This document shows, piece after piece, positions 46,271 to 55,735 of a stretch of 64,000 nucleotides of DNA; the first letter of the stretch is position 1, and each line of letters starts with the position of its first letter. The notes under the pieces were generated by a model. The model did not search any database. It had not been told where the DNA came from and saw only the letters and a list, made by a program, of their open reading frames with translations. The translations under genes were made by a program, and so were the position numbers. The DNA comes from Haladaptatus halobius. GTDB taxonomy: Archaea; Halobacteriota; Halobacteria; Halobacteriales; Haladaptataceae. The stretch lies in the NCBI RefSeq assembly GCF_020618475.1, contig NZ_CP085336.1, positions 62,001 to 126,000 of the forward strand, given 5' to 3'.

Positions 46271-47656
46271 TTATGACCCTCCTGAGTCAGTTGAGAAACC
46301 CATCTCTTCCCAGTTGTCTCGGACGAACGACCTCGTTTCCTCTGGATACGATGATTCGAAGTCAACCCGCGGTGCAATGAACTCATCGTCCCACCGTGGA
46401 TCCCACGCTGCGTCAATGAATAATCGCGAGCCGGTCGTTCCGTCACGTCTATAGGTAGTCGCTGTGGCGGCTGGAGCTTGGGGTTCACTGAAGTGCCAGT
46501 CGTGCGATGGGTGAGCTTTAATCCACATATCGTCGAACGCTCTCGCAAGATCCCCTGGTGGTGTATCTTCATCGAGAATGAGTACTTTGTCGAATAGCCG
46601 TGAGAACGAAAACAGGGTGTTAGCGAGCTGCCACTCAAATCCAGCATAGAGGATTTCAGTCGCCACGAGACATATGCCGAGTCGTGTTTCTACGGGGAGG
46701 TAAATCCATTCTACTGGCGTTACGCCCCAATAGTTATTCACTCGACGAAGCAATCGCACCGACTCAACGATACTCGCGAGGTGAATATCGTCAGAAAGCG
46801 GTGCGCCGACCGGTGAGAAGGGGAGTATCGGTTCGTCTCGTAAGGCAAGTCCGGTAACGCGAATTTCGAGGGTCGTCGTCTCCGTGGCCTTCTCCCATCC
46901 CTCGGTCGGACTCGTCTGCCGACTGTCGATAGTGGATACAGTTCCATCAATAATTCCTTCGGCGCTCGCGGGAATTGCACCACCTAATCCATCGGCAATC
47001 TCTATATCGTCGTACAACCAAGCCGTCTCCAGAGGGTCACTCGCTCTCGTCTCGCCCATCCAACGTAGTTCGGCAGCGATAAGACACGACGCTGGTACGC
47101 CGAGAGCCACGGTGACATCGACACCAGATGAGAGCTGTGTTGCGAGAGATGAGGGGATGGAGGCTATCAGACTTTCGTGACCGTCGACGAGCGCTCGAAC
47201 GGGTGCCCACGTCGTCTCCCCCTCAACGGATACCGCCAGAAGTCCAAGAGTGATCGTTGGTACTCCCGCAGAGACTGCTGGCAGTCCAAGCGAATAAAGA
47301 TCGACCTCAGCCGGTGTCGCTTTGAGCGATCCCTGTGGTGGTAAGGAATCGTCGTTTGGTGCCTTCGATAGTTGACGGACGAACTGGTCGTACGGTACGT
47401 CGCTCTCCAATCCGATAGCCATCGCGAGCCGCGACCATGGGGTTTTCTTTCGTGGAATCATCTGATCTGGCCCGCCGTACGCTCCACTCACTACTCGTGT
47501 CTTCCCGGGGACCTTTTCAAAGAGAATCGCTGGACCGTTCTCTCGTGCTGCCTCTGCTCCTATAACCGGTAGTTCGTCGGCCCAATGAACATTCTGTTCG
47601 ATGTTCAATAGATCCCCATTCGAATTGAGCGTCGATATATGTTCTCTGAAGCTCAT
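46271..47656 (-). CDS. divergent UbiD-family protein, probable partner subunit
   Basis: A 461-residue UbiD-like protein. N-terminal layout (FREHISTLNSNGDLLNIEQN, GPAILFEKVPGKTRVVSG, PWSRLAMAIGL) and central GVDVTVALGVPASCLIAAEL follow the family. In the acidic motif that is EGPFGE in typical UbiD enzymes, this reads EGWEKA, so one catalytic acid is missing. It overlaps the complete UbiD gene upstream by 4 bases, so the two are made together. Heteromeric UbiD-like pairs are known in phenylphosphate carboxylase. The likely role is a regulatory or structural second subunit. Divergent C-terminus with ARAFDDMWIKAHPSHDWHF. Confidence 0.82.
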   Translation of the reverse strand: MSFREHISTLNSNGDLLNIEQNVHWADELPVIGAEAARENGPAILFEKVPGKTRVVSGAYGGPDQMIPRKKTPWSRLAMAIGLESDVPYDQFVRQLSKAPNDDSLPPQGSLKATPAEVDLYSLGLPAVSAGVPTITLGLLAVSVEGETTWAPVRALVDGHESLIASIPSSLATQLSSGVDVTVALGVPASCLIAAELRWMGETRASDPLETAWLYDDIEIADGLGGAIPASAEGIIDGTVSTIDSRQTSPTEGWEKATETTTLEIRVTGLALRDEPILPFSPVGAPLSDDIHLASIVESVRLLRRVNNYWGVTPVEWIYLPVETRLGICLVATEILYAGFEWQLANTLFSFSRLFDKVLILDEDTPPGDLARAFDDMWIKAHPSHDWHFSEPQAPAATATTYRRDGTTGSRLFIDAAWDPRWDDEFIAPRVDFESSYPEETRSFVRDNWEEMGFSTDSGGS

Positions 47657-49155
47657 TGGTGATTCTCCTGTGATGACTCCGTGGTAATCGACAAGCCAGC
47701 GCTCTCGAGAGTTTTGCGAGCTTCATGGACAACCTCGTTGTCGTCAAGGTATGCCGATGGTGCTTGCGAAGTGTCGCTAGTGGCGTCGATGTATGCCTTC
47801 GCTGTCTTCGTCTTAGAGGTTCCAGTCTCGATATTCCCTTTCTCCTCGGGAGTCTGGTAGATGTTGAGCGGTACTTTCGGCATCGTCTCGACGCCAAACT
47901 GGTGAAAATCTCGATCGGGGTCGGCGTTAATCGCGATCGCCTCAAGAACGGCGCGCTGATCTAGTGGATCGACATCGGTGTCGACGAAGACAAAGAAGTC
48001 GATATGGAGCATCCCCCATGTCGTGAAGATGAAGTTTGCGAGGTCGTGGAGGTAACCTGGCCGGGGATTCTTGGTGGAGACCGTATATGCCGTTCGCGGG
48101 GTGAATCGCCATGGAACACATTTTTCAATATCGAACCCAGCAGTCTGGAGCCCGAGCGTCGCATCAGGGCCAACACAACTCACCTCCATCGTCGTGCTTG
48201 AATTAAATGTATGGCCTACTCCAATACCTTCCACACAAAAAGGGATATACGGATGTTTTCGGTGTGTAATGGCGTCTACTTCCAATGCAGGCATTGAACG
48301 TCGAGGACCATGCATATACCCAAAATAGTCACCGAACGGCCCCTCGTCAAGCCGTTTACCAGGTTGTACTGTCCCTTCAATAACAATCTCCGCACTGGCT
48401 GGCACAAGGAGGTTATTCGTTTCACATTCAACTAATTCGATTGGTTCACCTTTCAATGCTCCTGCAAAGTTTGCCTCATTGCGCCCAGTTGGAATCCACA
48501 TGACCGACGAAAAGTAAACAGCTGGGTCTGCCCCAATAGCGATTGCGATCGGCATTGGCTCATCGCGTCGCTCGTACTTATAATAGTAGAGATTTGGCGT
48601 CTGCTCCCCGGCAAGTAAGAGAACACTCGCCTTCGTCGGGGAATGAATCATCGTACGGTGGTACGACCAGTCCACCCACTCCGAATCAGGATCAGTTGTA
48701 ATCACTGTGTGCAGGTTGGAGTACCGTCCACCGTCTCCAGCGTGTATGTATGGCCATGGGAACTCAAACAGATTAATCTCTGAGTCTGTCCGAACTACCT
48801 CCTTACACGGAGCAGATTCACGATCGATGGTCGTTGGAGGAATCGGTGAGCGGAGTCGATTCATGACCGTATCGTAATACTCGTCACCAGTCAATCCCGT
48901 GGGCAGACCGAGGGCGGCAGCAACCCGATCCCATGGTCGATATCGTTCACCGCGATACGGATCTCCGACGAGGCGCGCATTTGCTAACTTCTGATCCTCA
49001 ACCGTCTCAAATACTGGAATATTGGCATCAGTAAGATCTGCCATCATCGTGACCGCGCTTGCCTCAAGATTCCACGAAATAGGTTTCGATACCCGTGTTG
49101 TTTCATCTATATCATCGAGAAGCGAAAGGTAGTCGCGAAAACTTTCAACACTCAT
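47653..49155 (-). CDS. UbiD-family prenylated-FMN decarboxylase
   Basis: A 500-residue UbiD-type protein. Arg167 lies in WSYHRTMI, and Glu271 and Asp276 in the EGPFGDYFGY motif, corresponding to the catalytic Arg-Glu-Glu set of the family. AIAIGADPAVYFSSVMWIP is the usual metal-proximal core. Such enzymes reversibly decarboxylate aromatic or alpha,beta-unsaturated acids and need prenylated FMN from UbiX, which is not in this window. The start overlaps the preceding gene's stop (TAATG) and its end overlaps the second UbiD, giving a three-gene coupled operon next to a CoA ligase. Substrate unknown. Confidence 0.9.
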   Translation of the reverse strand: MSVESFRDYLSLLDDIDETTRVSKPISWNLEASAVTMMADLTDANIPVFETVEDQKLANARLVGDPYRGERYRPWDRVAAALGLPTGLTGDEYYDTVMNRLRSPIPPTTIDRESAPCKEVVRTDSEINLFEFPWPYIHAGDGGRYSNLHTVITTDPDSEWVDWSYHRTMIHSPTKASVLLLAGEQTPNLYYYKYERRDEPMPIAIAIGADPAVYFSSVMWIPTGRNEANFAGALKGEPIELVECETNNLLVPASAEIVIEGTVQPGKRLDEGPFGDYFGYMHGPRRSMPALEVDAITHRKHPYIPFCVEGIGVGHTFNSSTTMEVSCVGPDATLGLQTAGFDIEKCVPWRFTPRTAYTVSTKNPRPGYLHDLANFIFTTWGMLHIDFFVFVDTDVDPLDQRAVLEAIAINADPDRDFHQFGVETMPKVPLNIYQTPEEKGNIETGTSKTKTAKAYIDATSDTSQAPSAYLDDNEVVHEARKTLESAGLSITTESSQENHQ

Positions 49156-49655
49156 TATTCTCTATGACCTCCTAACTGAGAAGATATCTCCTCACGCTCA
49201 TATTCCGTCCGAACGTCAACATATTCATCGACGAGTTCAGGAAATTGATCGGAGAGATGGTCTCGTAGCAACCCACGGACGGCTTCTGAAACAGATCCAT
49301 AACTATTCGTTTCAACTAAATAGAGCAGCAGCGTTCGAAGCTCGTCCGATCGAGCATTAATAATATTAGATTCCTCGCGGCTCCGTTTGATACATTCCCA
49401 CAGTACTTCTCGATTGATTTCTAGGTCATCGATGTCCGTTTCCAATATTTCGATGTACCACTGTTCCTCGACACTCTCATGGGGACCACGGACGACTGTA
49501 AGTTGTTCAGGGTTAGCTAGCTCATCGGAACTCTGTGCCAGACGTGCTCGCGTCGTAAAGATCTCCTTTGTCTCTTTATGAGTCACTTGGAGCGTAACCT
49601 CGCCTTTGGGATCCTCTGGGAGGTATTCCTCAGAGGTGGTATACGCAGCGGTCAT
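49155..49655 (-). CDS. small acidic protein of the UbiD operon, unknown function
   Basis: A 166-residue protein (ATG 49655, MTAAYTTSEEYLPEDPKGEV). It begins with a beta-rich part (VTLQVTHKETKEIFTTRARL) and ends in a helix-rich part with NSYGSVSEAVRGLLRDHLSD, which resembles a ribbon-helix-helix or small oligomerisation helix pattern. No family recognised. Its stop overlaps the UbiD start by TAATG, so it is made in fixed ratio with the UbiD proteins. It may be a small accessory or chaperone subunit, or a regulator; the sequence does not decide. Confidence 0.75.
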   Translation of the reverse strand: MTAAYTTSEEYLPEDPKGEVTLQVTHKETKEIFTTRARLAQSSDELANPEQLTVVRGPHESVEEQWYIEILETDIDDLEINREVLWECIKRSREESNIINARSDELRTLLLYLVETNSYGSVSEAVRGLLRDHLSDQFPELVDEYVDVRTEYEREEISSQLGGHRE

Positions 49656-49899
49656 TGTCCCCACCTCCCATCGATTGAGGACGAGATCCAGTACATGTCA
49701 GACACCACTGTGTGACGGTACATAAGTTCTTCCTACAGCGCCAGATCCAATGATCGGCCAATCCAAAATATATCTGTCACTCGCGATAGTGATATTTGGA
49801 ACCTTTGTGTAGTGTAAATTCTTAAGAACGAAGACTTCCTATCTATAGTTCTTTATTTAATTTATCATTCTATAATAGTTGTATTAAATGGCGATTTTC

Positions 49900-51549
49900 C
49901 TATTGAGTAGACTGTAGTTTTCGTTCTTGATCCCGAAGTTTCTTCCGTTGTATTTTCCCTGTTTCTGTTCGAGGAAGATTCTCGACAAAGGTTACTGCTC
50001 GTGGATATTTGTATGGTGCCAGAGTAGTTTTGACGAGATTTTGTAGTTCCGCGACCAGCGCTTCACCGGTTTCAGTATCGGGACTTGGGACAATGAAGGC
50101 CTTGACAATTTGTCCCCGCTCTGAATCTGGACTGCCAACGACAGCGACATCTGCGACAGCATCGTGACTTTCGAGTACACTCTCGACTTCTGGCCCCGGA
50201 ATATTGTAGCCACTGGAGATGATGAGATCACCACGTCGGGATTTGTATTTGAAGCGTCCATCCTCTCGCTGAACGAATATATCCCCCGGCAAAGACCATC
50301 CGTCAGCGGTGACTTCATCCTGTTTATCGGGACGGTTCCAATAGGTCATACCGGTCGGCCCACGAACCGCTAATAAGCCTGGCGTTCCCCGAGGAACCTC
50401 TTCATACGTATCTGGATCGACGATTTTACATTCGTACCCCGGTACTGGAAATCCGGTTGCATCTGGGTCGATATCCCCTGTATGCCGGTGGCTGACGAAG
50501 ACGTGGAGCATCTCCGTCGTACCGATACCGTCAAGCAACGTGATACCATACTGTTCTTCGAAATTATCGAAAGTCGTTGGCGTCAGCGGTTCGCCTGCAC
50601 TCATTCCAACCCGAAGCGACGACACGTCATACTGCTCCGCACCGTCTGGATACTTCGCGAGGATTTGGTTGAAGGCCGTTGGAATTGAGCAGAGAACTGT
50701 AATGCCGTGGTTCTCAATTGTCTCAAGTAATTGTTCGGGCTTCGCATCTTCGACGAGGCTTGTCGTCGCACCGAACCGTAGGGGGAATGTGACGAGAGCT
50801 CCGTAACCGAATGCGAACGGAAGCGGTGAATTCCCCCCAAAAACATCGTCTTCGGTCGGTTCAAGACAATATCGCGCATAACCATCGGCCGTTGCAAGCA
50901 GCTGACGATGTGTGTGGAATGTCCCTTTCGGCCGACCAGTGGTGCCACTGGTGTAGAGCATGAGCGCGAGATCATCGCGGTCTGTTCGGTGCGGATCAAG
51001 GTCAGTAGACGAACTTTTGAGCAGTTTGTCGTAGTCTTCATGGTCGTGTTCAGCATTTGACTGATTGACAACGATTACCTCCTCAAGCGTGTCGAGATCA
51101 TTGAGCGCCACGTCAAGTTCGTCGAGTAGCCGATCATAGACGATAGCAACTTTCGCTTCCGAATCGTTAACGATATGCGTCAGTTCCTTCGCTCTGAGGA
51201 GCTTCATTGAGGGGAGTGCTACTGCCCCAATCTTCTGGATTGCGAGACAAGAGATGATCGCTTCAGGCCGGTTTGAGAAGCGAACAATGACACGGTCGCC
51301 CGATTCGACGCCTTTACTCAAAAGAGTGTTACCAAGACGATTTATCTGCTTCTGTAGGTCGTTGTAGGTGAATTCATTGTCCCCGAACCGAATTGCGACG
51401 TTGCTTCCTCGTCCCTCATCGACATGTGAATCCACAAGTTCGGCTGCAACGTTGATTTTCTGCGGGTAGTGTACTTCGGGTAGTGTGTGAACGAAATTCG
51501 GACTCGTATCCGCACTTGGGAGGTATCCCTGTGGGATATTCGCTTGCAT
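49900..51549 (-). CDS. AMP-forming aryl/acyl-CoA ligase (paralogue of 32284)
   Basis: About 549 residues from ATG 51549 (MQANIPQGYLPSADTSPNF). Motifs: YTSGTTGRPKGTFHTHRQ, LLDGIGTTEMLHVF, SRRGDLIISSGYNI and the C-terminal lysine in ETGKIQRKKLR. It matches the ligase at 32284 over its full length with the same motifs, so recent duplication is clear. It lies upstream of the UbiD operon on the same strand. Probably activates an aromatic or unsaturated acid; distinct specificity from its twin is possible. Confidence 0.9.
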   Translation of the reverse strand: MQANIPQGYLPSADTSPNFVHTLPEVHYPQKINVAAELVDSHVDEGRGSNVAIRFGDNEFTYNDLQKQINRLGNTLLSKGVESGDRVIVRFSNRPEAIISCLAIQKIGAVALPSMKLLRAKELTHIVNDSEAKVAIVYDRLLDELDVALNDLDTLEEVIVVNQSNAEHDHEDYDKLLKSSSTDLDPHRTDRDDLALMLYTSGTTGRPKGTFHTHRQLLATADGYARYCLEPTEDDVFGGNSPLPFAFGYGALVTFPLRFGATTSLVEDAKPEQLLETIENHGITVLCSIPTAFNQILAKYPDGAEQYDVSSLRVGMSAGEPLTPTTFDNFEEQYGITLLDGIGTTEMLHVFVSHRHTGDIDPDATGFPVPGYECKIVDPDTYEEVPRGTPGLLAVRGPTGMTYWNRPDKQDEVTADGWSLPGDIFVQREDGRFKYKSRRGDLIISSGYNIPGPEVESVLESHDAVADVAVVGSPDSERGQIVKAFIVPSPDTETGEALVAELQNLVKTTLAPYKYPRAVTFVENLPRTETGKIQRKKLRDQERKLQSTQ

Positions 51550-51748
51550 AGCCAACTAAATGAACCTAGTTAACCATGAAATAGCTTGCGGTAGATAGTG
51601 AGGGCAGAGAAGATTTTTCCATCTCTGAAATGTCGTCTTGCAACACATTATTGCCATCATGGCCTGCTAACGGCAATGGATGTGTTCTATAACGGAATTT
51701 TCGAAAAACCATAGAGTGGTTGTGCGTCTCAACGGATCAAATTAATCT

Positions 51749-52564
51749 CTATCGACCTTTCCACTCGGGTTTACGATCCTCGAAGAACGCGTCGATACCC
51801 TCATCCTTGTCTTCCGTGGCGAACAACTGTGAGAACAACTCCGCTTCATACTCGATCCCGGCTTTCATCTCCATTTCACTGCTGGCTTGGATTGCAGTCT
51901 TGGCGAACCCCAACGTGACTGGACTTTTCTTGGCTATGGACTCAGCCAGACCGTATACTGCTTTGTCAAGATCGTCGTCGGAATGAACCTCATCAACAAG
52001 TCCAATGTTGGCAGCTTCAGTAGCATCAATGAGCTCCCCGGAGAGAATTAGCCGCATAGCCTGACCCTCACCCACTAATCGCGAAAGACGTTGCGTTCCG
52101 CCACCCCCAGGGATGAGTCCGAGGTTGATTTCCGGCTGACCGAGCTTCGCACTCTCCGCGGCAATCCGAATATCGCAAGCCTGCGCCAATTCGCAGCCAC
52201 CACCGAGCGCGTGTCCGTTAATTCGAGCGATCACAGGCTTCGAGAGGTTCGCCACACGCTCGTAGATGCGCGGACGCTTGCTTACTTCGCGCTGTTCGAT
52301 GGCATTCCGCTCGCGGAGTTCCTTCACGTCGGCTCCGGCCACAAACGTCCCAGCCTCGTCGTCCCCGGTCACAACGACCACTCGGCACGCGTTATCCTGC
52401 TCAATGGTAGCGAGCACTGTCGCCAATTCGTCTCGGATCTGTGTGTTGAGTGCGTTCCGCGCGGCGGGCCGCGACAGCGTTACAGTAACGACGCCGTCAA
52501 CTCGCTCACCCACCGTGACTTTGACAGACTCGCAATCCGTTACGGTGTTTTCGAGATCAGTCAT
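51749..52564 (-). CDS. enoyl-CoA hydratase
   Basis: A 271-residue crotonase with ALGGGCELAQACDIRIAAES and GQPEINLGLIPGGGGTQRLS, preserving both catalytic glutamates and the GGGGTQRL loop of canonical enoyl-CoA hydratases. It ends with the typical FFEDRKPEWKG. Located 8 bases from the 3-hydroxyacyl-CoA dehydrogenase gene, so the two act consecutively in beta-oxidation-type steps. This is the most canonical of the three crotonases in the window. Confidence 0.9.
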   Translation of the reverse strand: MTDLENTVTDCESVKVTVGERVDGVVTVTLSRPAARNALNTQIRDELATVLATIEQDNACRVVVVTGDDEAGTFVAGADVKELRERNAIEQREVSKRPRIYERVANLSKPVIARINGHALGGGCELAQACDIRIAAESAKLGQPEINLGLIPGGGGTQRLSRLVGEGQAMRLILSGELIDATEAANIGLVDEVHSDDDLDKAVYGLAESIAKKSPVTLGFAKTAIQASSEMEMKAGIEYEAELFSQLFATEDKDEGIDAFFEDRKPEWKGR

Positions 52565-52572
52565 CAGTTATC

Positions 52573-53448
52573 TCACCGCTTTCCGCTAACTCCGGAGATT
52601 TCGTCGTCCTGCCAAACATAAAATCCCTCGCCGGTCTTTTTCCCGAGGTTACCAGCCCGAACTTTCTGCCGCAATAATTGAGGAGGCCGGAATCGCTCAC
52701 CAAGTTCCTCACGCAAGTACTTCAGGATATCTAGGCGGACATCAAGACCGACTACGTCAGTAAGCTCAAGTGGCCCCATCGGATGATTGTATCCAAGGCT
52801 CATTGCGTTATCAATGTCGCGCGGATCAGCGATTCCTTCCTCGACCATTCGGATTGCCTCAACGCCAAGCGCAACACCCAGGCGGGATGAGGCGAACCCG
52901 GCCGAGTCACGCACGACAATTGGATTCTTATCGATATTGTCGACGAAGTCAGTGGCAGACTCGACGGTCGATTGGTTCGTTTGCTCGGCGACGACAACCT
53001 CAACCAATGGCATGATGTGTACTGGGTTGAAGAAATGGAGACCGATCGCTCGCTCCGGGTTATCGAGAACGCTTGCAATCTCCGTCACAGAAATTGAAGA
53101 GGTATTCGTCGCGATGATCGCGTCTGCCGGAGCATGTTTCGCGACATCGTCAAACGTTTCTTGTTTAATATCTAGATCCTCCGGCACCGCTTCAACGACC
53201 AGATCAGCGTCTGCTACAGCGTCTGCAAGCGATATCGTTGTCTCTATTCTGTTTAACACGGCTACTTTCTCCCCTTCGGTGAGTTTGTCCCGTTCAATGG
53301 CGCCGTTGAGGTTCGACTCAATCGACTCGACACCATCGAGAAGGAGCGACTCGTCGATATCCCTGATTACGGTATCATTGCCCGCCGTTGCGAACACCTG
53401 AGCGATTCCGTGACCCATCGTTCCAGCACCAAGTATGGTAACACGCAT
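52573..53448 (-). CDS. 3-hydroxyacyl-CoA dehydrogenase
   Basis: A 291-residue NAD-dependent enzyme (HBD/PaaH type). GAGTMGHGIAQVFATAG is the Rossmann motif. AIGLHFFNPVHIMPLVEVVV carries the catalytic His-Phe-Phe-Asn-Pro. The C-terminal helical domain (LGYNHPMGPLELTDVVGLDV) is complete. It is co-transcribed with the enoyl-CoA hydratase that follows. In the phenylacetate route the same chemistry oxidises 3-hydroxyadipyl-CoA, so it may serve as PaaH, or a general beta-oxidation enzyme. Confidence 0.92.
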   Translation of the reverse strand: MRVTILGAGTMGHGIAQVFATAGNDTVIRDIDESLLLDGVESIESNLNGAIERDKLTEGEKVAVLNRIETTISLADAVADADLVVEAVPEDLDIKQETFDDVAKHAPADAIIATNTSSISVTEIASVLDNPERAIGLHFFNPVHIMPLVEVVVAEQTNQSTVESATDFVDNIDKNPIVVRDSAGFASSRLGVALGVEAIRMVEEGIADPRDIDNAMSLGYNHPMGPLELTDVVGLDVRLDILKYLREELGERFRPPQLLRQKVRAGNLGKKTGEGFYVWQDDEISGVSGKR

Positions 53449-53735
53449 CGTCTTTCAGTGTATAACCATCCCCCATTAAGATTGCTTTCTCGAAGGACTA
53501 GAAATCGAACGAAAGAAAAACCGAGCGCCGCCTCGTGGATTGAGTTACATCCCTGGATAGGCGTAATTACACGTAAGAATCGAATTCTGGTGCGATCATT
53601 CCAATGCACGGTAACTAATCTGAGCCAACGGAATTCTGTAATGGATGGCGAGGGTAAATAGCCAGCAAGTCCGTTCTGCTGGCAATACTGGCTGATGGCC
53701 CGACATTGAATACCAGTGAGAATCAATAACAAAGT

Positions 53736-54158
53736 ATGTCCGCTCTAATTGGTCGCAGAATCGAAGCGTACGAAGAGACAATTTATTCAGTGTTTCGCGT
53801 ACTTGTTGGGCTTTTATTCGCACAACATGGCGCCCAGAAGCTGTTCGGCTTCTTCGGGGGTGTCGATGGCAGCGGTAACACTGCGTCCCTTTTTAGTATG
53901 TATGGAGCTGCTGGCGTCATCGAGTTTTTTGGTGGTCTTCTCATTGCCATTGGAGTGCTAACTCGGCTTGTTGCATTCCTTACGACTGGAGAGATGGTTG
54001 CTGCCCAGTTTATTGCTCACATTCCAGAAGAACTAATTCCGATTCAGAACGGCGGGGAGCCCGGCCTACTTTATGTCGCAGCATTTCTCGTTCTCATTGT
54101 ATACGGGAACGGAAGGTACAGCCTCGAACACCAAGTTCTCAATCGAGAGCTTATCTAA
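53736..54158 (+). CDS. DoxX-family membrane protein
   Basis: A 140-residue protein with four membrane segments. VLVGLLFAQHGAQKLFGFFG and AAGVIEFFGGLLIAIGVLTR are the DoxX signature. Members are quinone-linked or redox-related membrane proteins of unclear individual role. Stand-alone here. Confidence 0.88.
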   Translation: MSALIGRRIEAYEETIYSVFRVLVGLLFAQHGAQKLFGFFGGVDGSGNTASLFSMYGAAGVIEFFGGLLIAIGVLTRLVAFLTTGEMVAAQFIAHIPEELIPIQNGGEPGLLYVAAFLVLIVYGNGRYSLEHQVLNRELI

Positions 54159-54286
54159 TTAATAATATACAATTTTTACATAAAGTGATCAGACATGGTT
54201 AGTGCAAGCATTCTATCTTTTTGATTACTAATGGGAATAATTAACACCGGAAGTATTAAAGAAGCGCATGCAAAACCCGTCGCATA

Positions 54287-54562
54287 ATGCAGCAATCCGA
54301 GTCCGTACAGACGGGCGAACACAATTTAGAAGAGAGTGAGGCCATCGAGGTACTCTCCAAACTGCCGCCGAGTGCCAAATTGGTCGCTAAAGTACTCGAA
54401 TACAACGAGACACTCACCCAAGCGCAACTTGAGGTAGAAACTATGCTTCCGCCTCGAACCATCCGGTATGCGCTCACCCGACTGGAGGAGAACGACCTCG
54501 TTGAGTTTCACTTCTCCTTTGTCGATGCGCGCAAGCGTTGTTACTCACTCACCTTCGAATAG
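54287..54562 (+). CDS. MarR-like winged-helix regulator
   Basis: A 91-residue winged-helix protein. LSKLPPSAKLVAKVLEYNET, LTQAQLEVETMLPPRTIRYA and LTRLEENDLVEFHFSF define the recognition helix and wing of short haloarchaeal MarR/TrmB-like regulators. No effector domain is present. It may control DoxX upstream or act elsewhere; position does not decide. Confidence 0.82.
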   Translation: MQQSESVQTGEHNLEESEAIEVLSKLPPSAKLVAKVLEYNETLTQAQLEVETMLPPRTIRYALTRLEENDLVEFHFSFVDARKRCYSLTFE

Positions 54563-55312
54563 TTGGTGAACAGCCCCACTCAACGGGGTTGGCGGCTTCG
54601 CTGAGGATATGGCTTCCTGTTTCGATGACGCACTTTGAGAATATTATATAAATTAAATGTCTTATTTTCTCTTATGTGTTAGATGCCACGATCGGACGAA
54701 GGAGTCCACCATAGACGTATTACGGTACAATTACGCAAACTGATGCCAGCGCGGCGCTGCAGCAAGCTTCGATATTATCGAATTAAAATCGGATTGTGTA
54801 ACTTTGTAGAACCGTTCTCTTCTAGCGGGTGTAAAGATGCAAATGATGACAATTGAACTTGCTACTTGGAAAATCCACAGCGTCCACGATGCACTCCTTT
54901 GCTCCCACTTACTGTGAAGAATTGAATTAGCATCCTTGACAATACGTTCCCCTAATTCCCAATGTATTCGGGATACGCTCGGTAAATCGAACGGTACAAC
55001 ATTCGGAAGCCCTGAACTACGTCCGCCTTCATCCTGATAGCTATGGGCAGTCATACCACAGATATTCTAATCCACAACTAAAATTTAGCTATTCTGAGTT
55101 TCCATATTATTTCTCGAATTTTAATTTCGATGATTCGAAAGTACACAGACTGGATATAAGCCGTTCCGATTGAGTCAAACTAGATGAATTCTGAAGTAAT
55201 ACGTACGTTCACGCAATGGGTGTCCAGTTATTTCTTGAGAAAAGCTACTGCCCAGAGGAATTCACCGTATAACACTGAACTCCATTTGATTTCATTATCA
55301 AAATGATGGGGT
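54563..55312. other. AT-rich region with no supported gene
   Basis: About 750 bases. One minus-strand frame at 54731-55054 (about 107 codons, with a single hydrophobic helix TLWIFQVASSIVIICIFT) could be a small membrane-anchored protein but has no recognised family and unusual base use. I see no RNA gene. Confidence 0.35.
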
Positions 55313-55585
55313 GTGATCGAGGCAATGCGTACCGCTACCATGGTTGGTTTAACTTCTTCCCCCATAGTCAATATCACAGTGAGACTGCAAGTTAGACCCG
55401 TCGAACCAGCCGAAATGCCAGCAGATGCCACTGTCCGTCACTATGACGAACTTGACGAAAGCATCCAGTTTGACCTTGCATCGTTAGAAGGAAATAAGTC
55501 CGAGTGCGTCAATTATGTCGACGATTTCCCAGAGTTTGTAAAATTCACTCGGTACTACCGTTTCGTTGAGTGCACTTCCGCATAA
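55313..55585 (+). CDS. small hypothetical protein
   Basis: An open frame of 90 codons; the ATG about 27 bases in (MVGLTSSPIVNITVRLQVRP) is an alternative start. The acidic C-terminal half (DELDESIQFDLASLEG) is like real haloarchaeal coding sequence. No family recognised. It is an isolated gene in a decaying region and may not be expressed. Confidence 0.35.
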   Translation: MIEAMRTATMVGLTSSPIVNITVRLQVRPVEPAEMPADATVRHYDELDESIQFDLASLEGNKSECVNYVDDFPEFVKFTRYYRFVECTSA

Positions 55586-55735
55586 GCTATCTGTCTCTAA
55601 ACGATCGATGGGCAAAAGGTAAAAATTTGGAAAGAGTATTGAGTTTGGCGCAGTTGGAGGACTGTCCCCCTTCCTCGATAAGGCAGATATAAGACTATCG
55701 CGATATTAATCGCTAACGGACTATCTTGCAAATCA

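Noticed and set aside
46271..49155. The two UbiD genes as one frameshifted gene
   Set aside because: Each is full-length with its own N- and C-terminal parts of the family, and they overlap by ATGA like a normal coupled operon.
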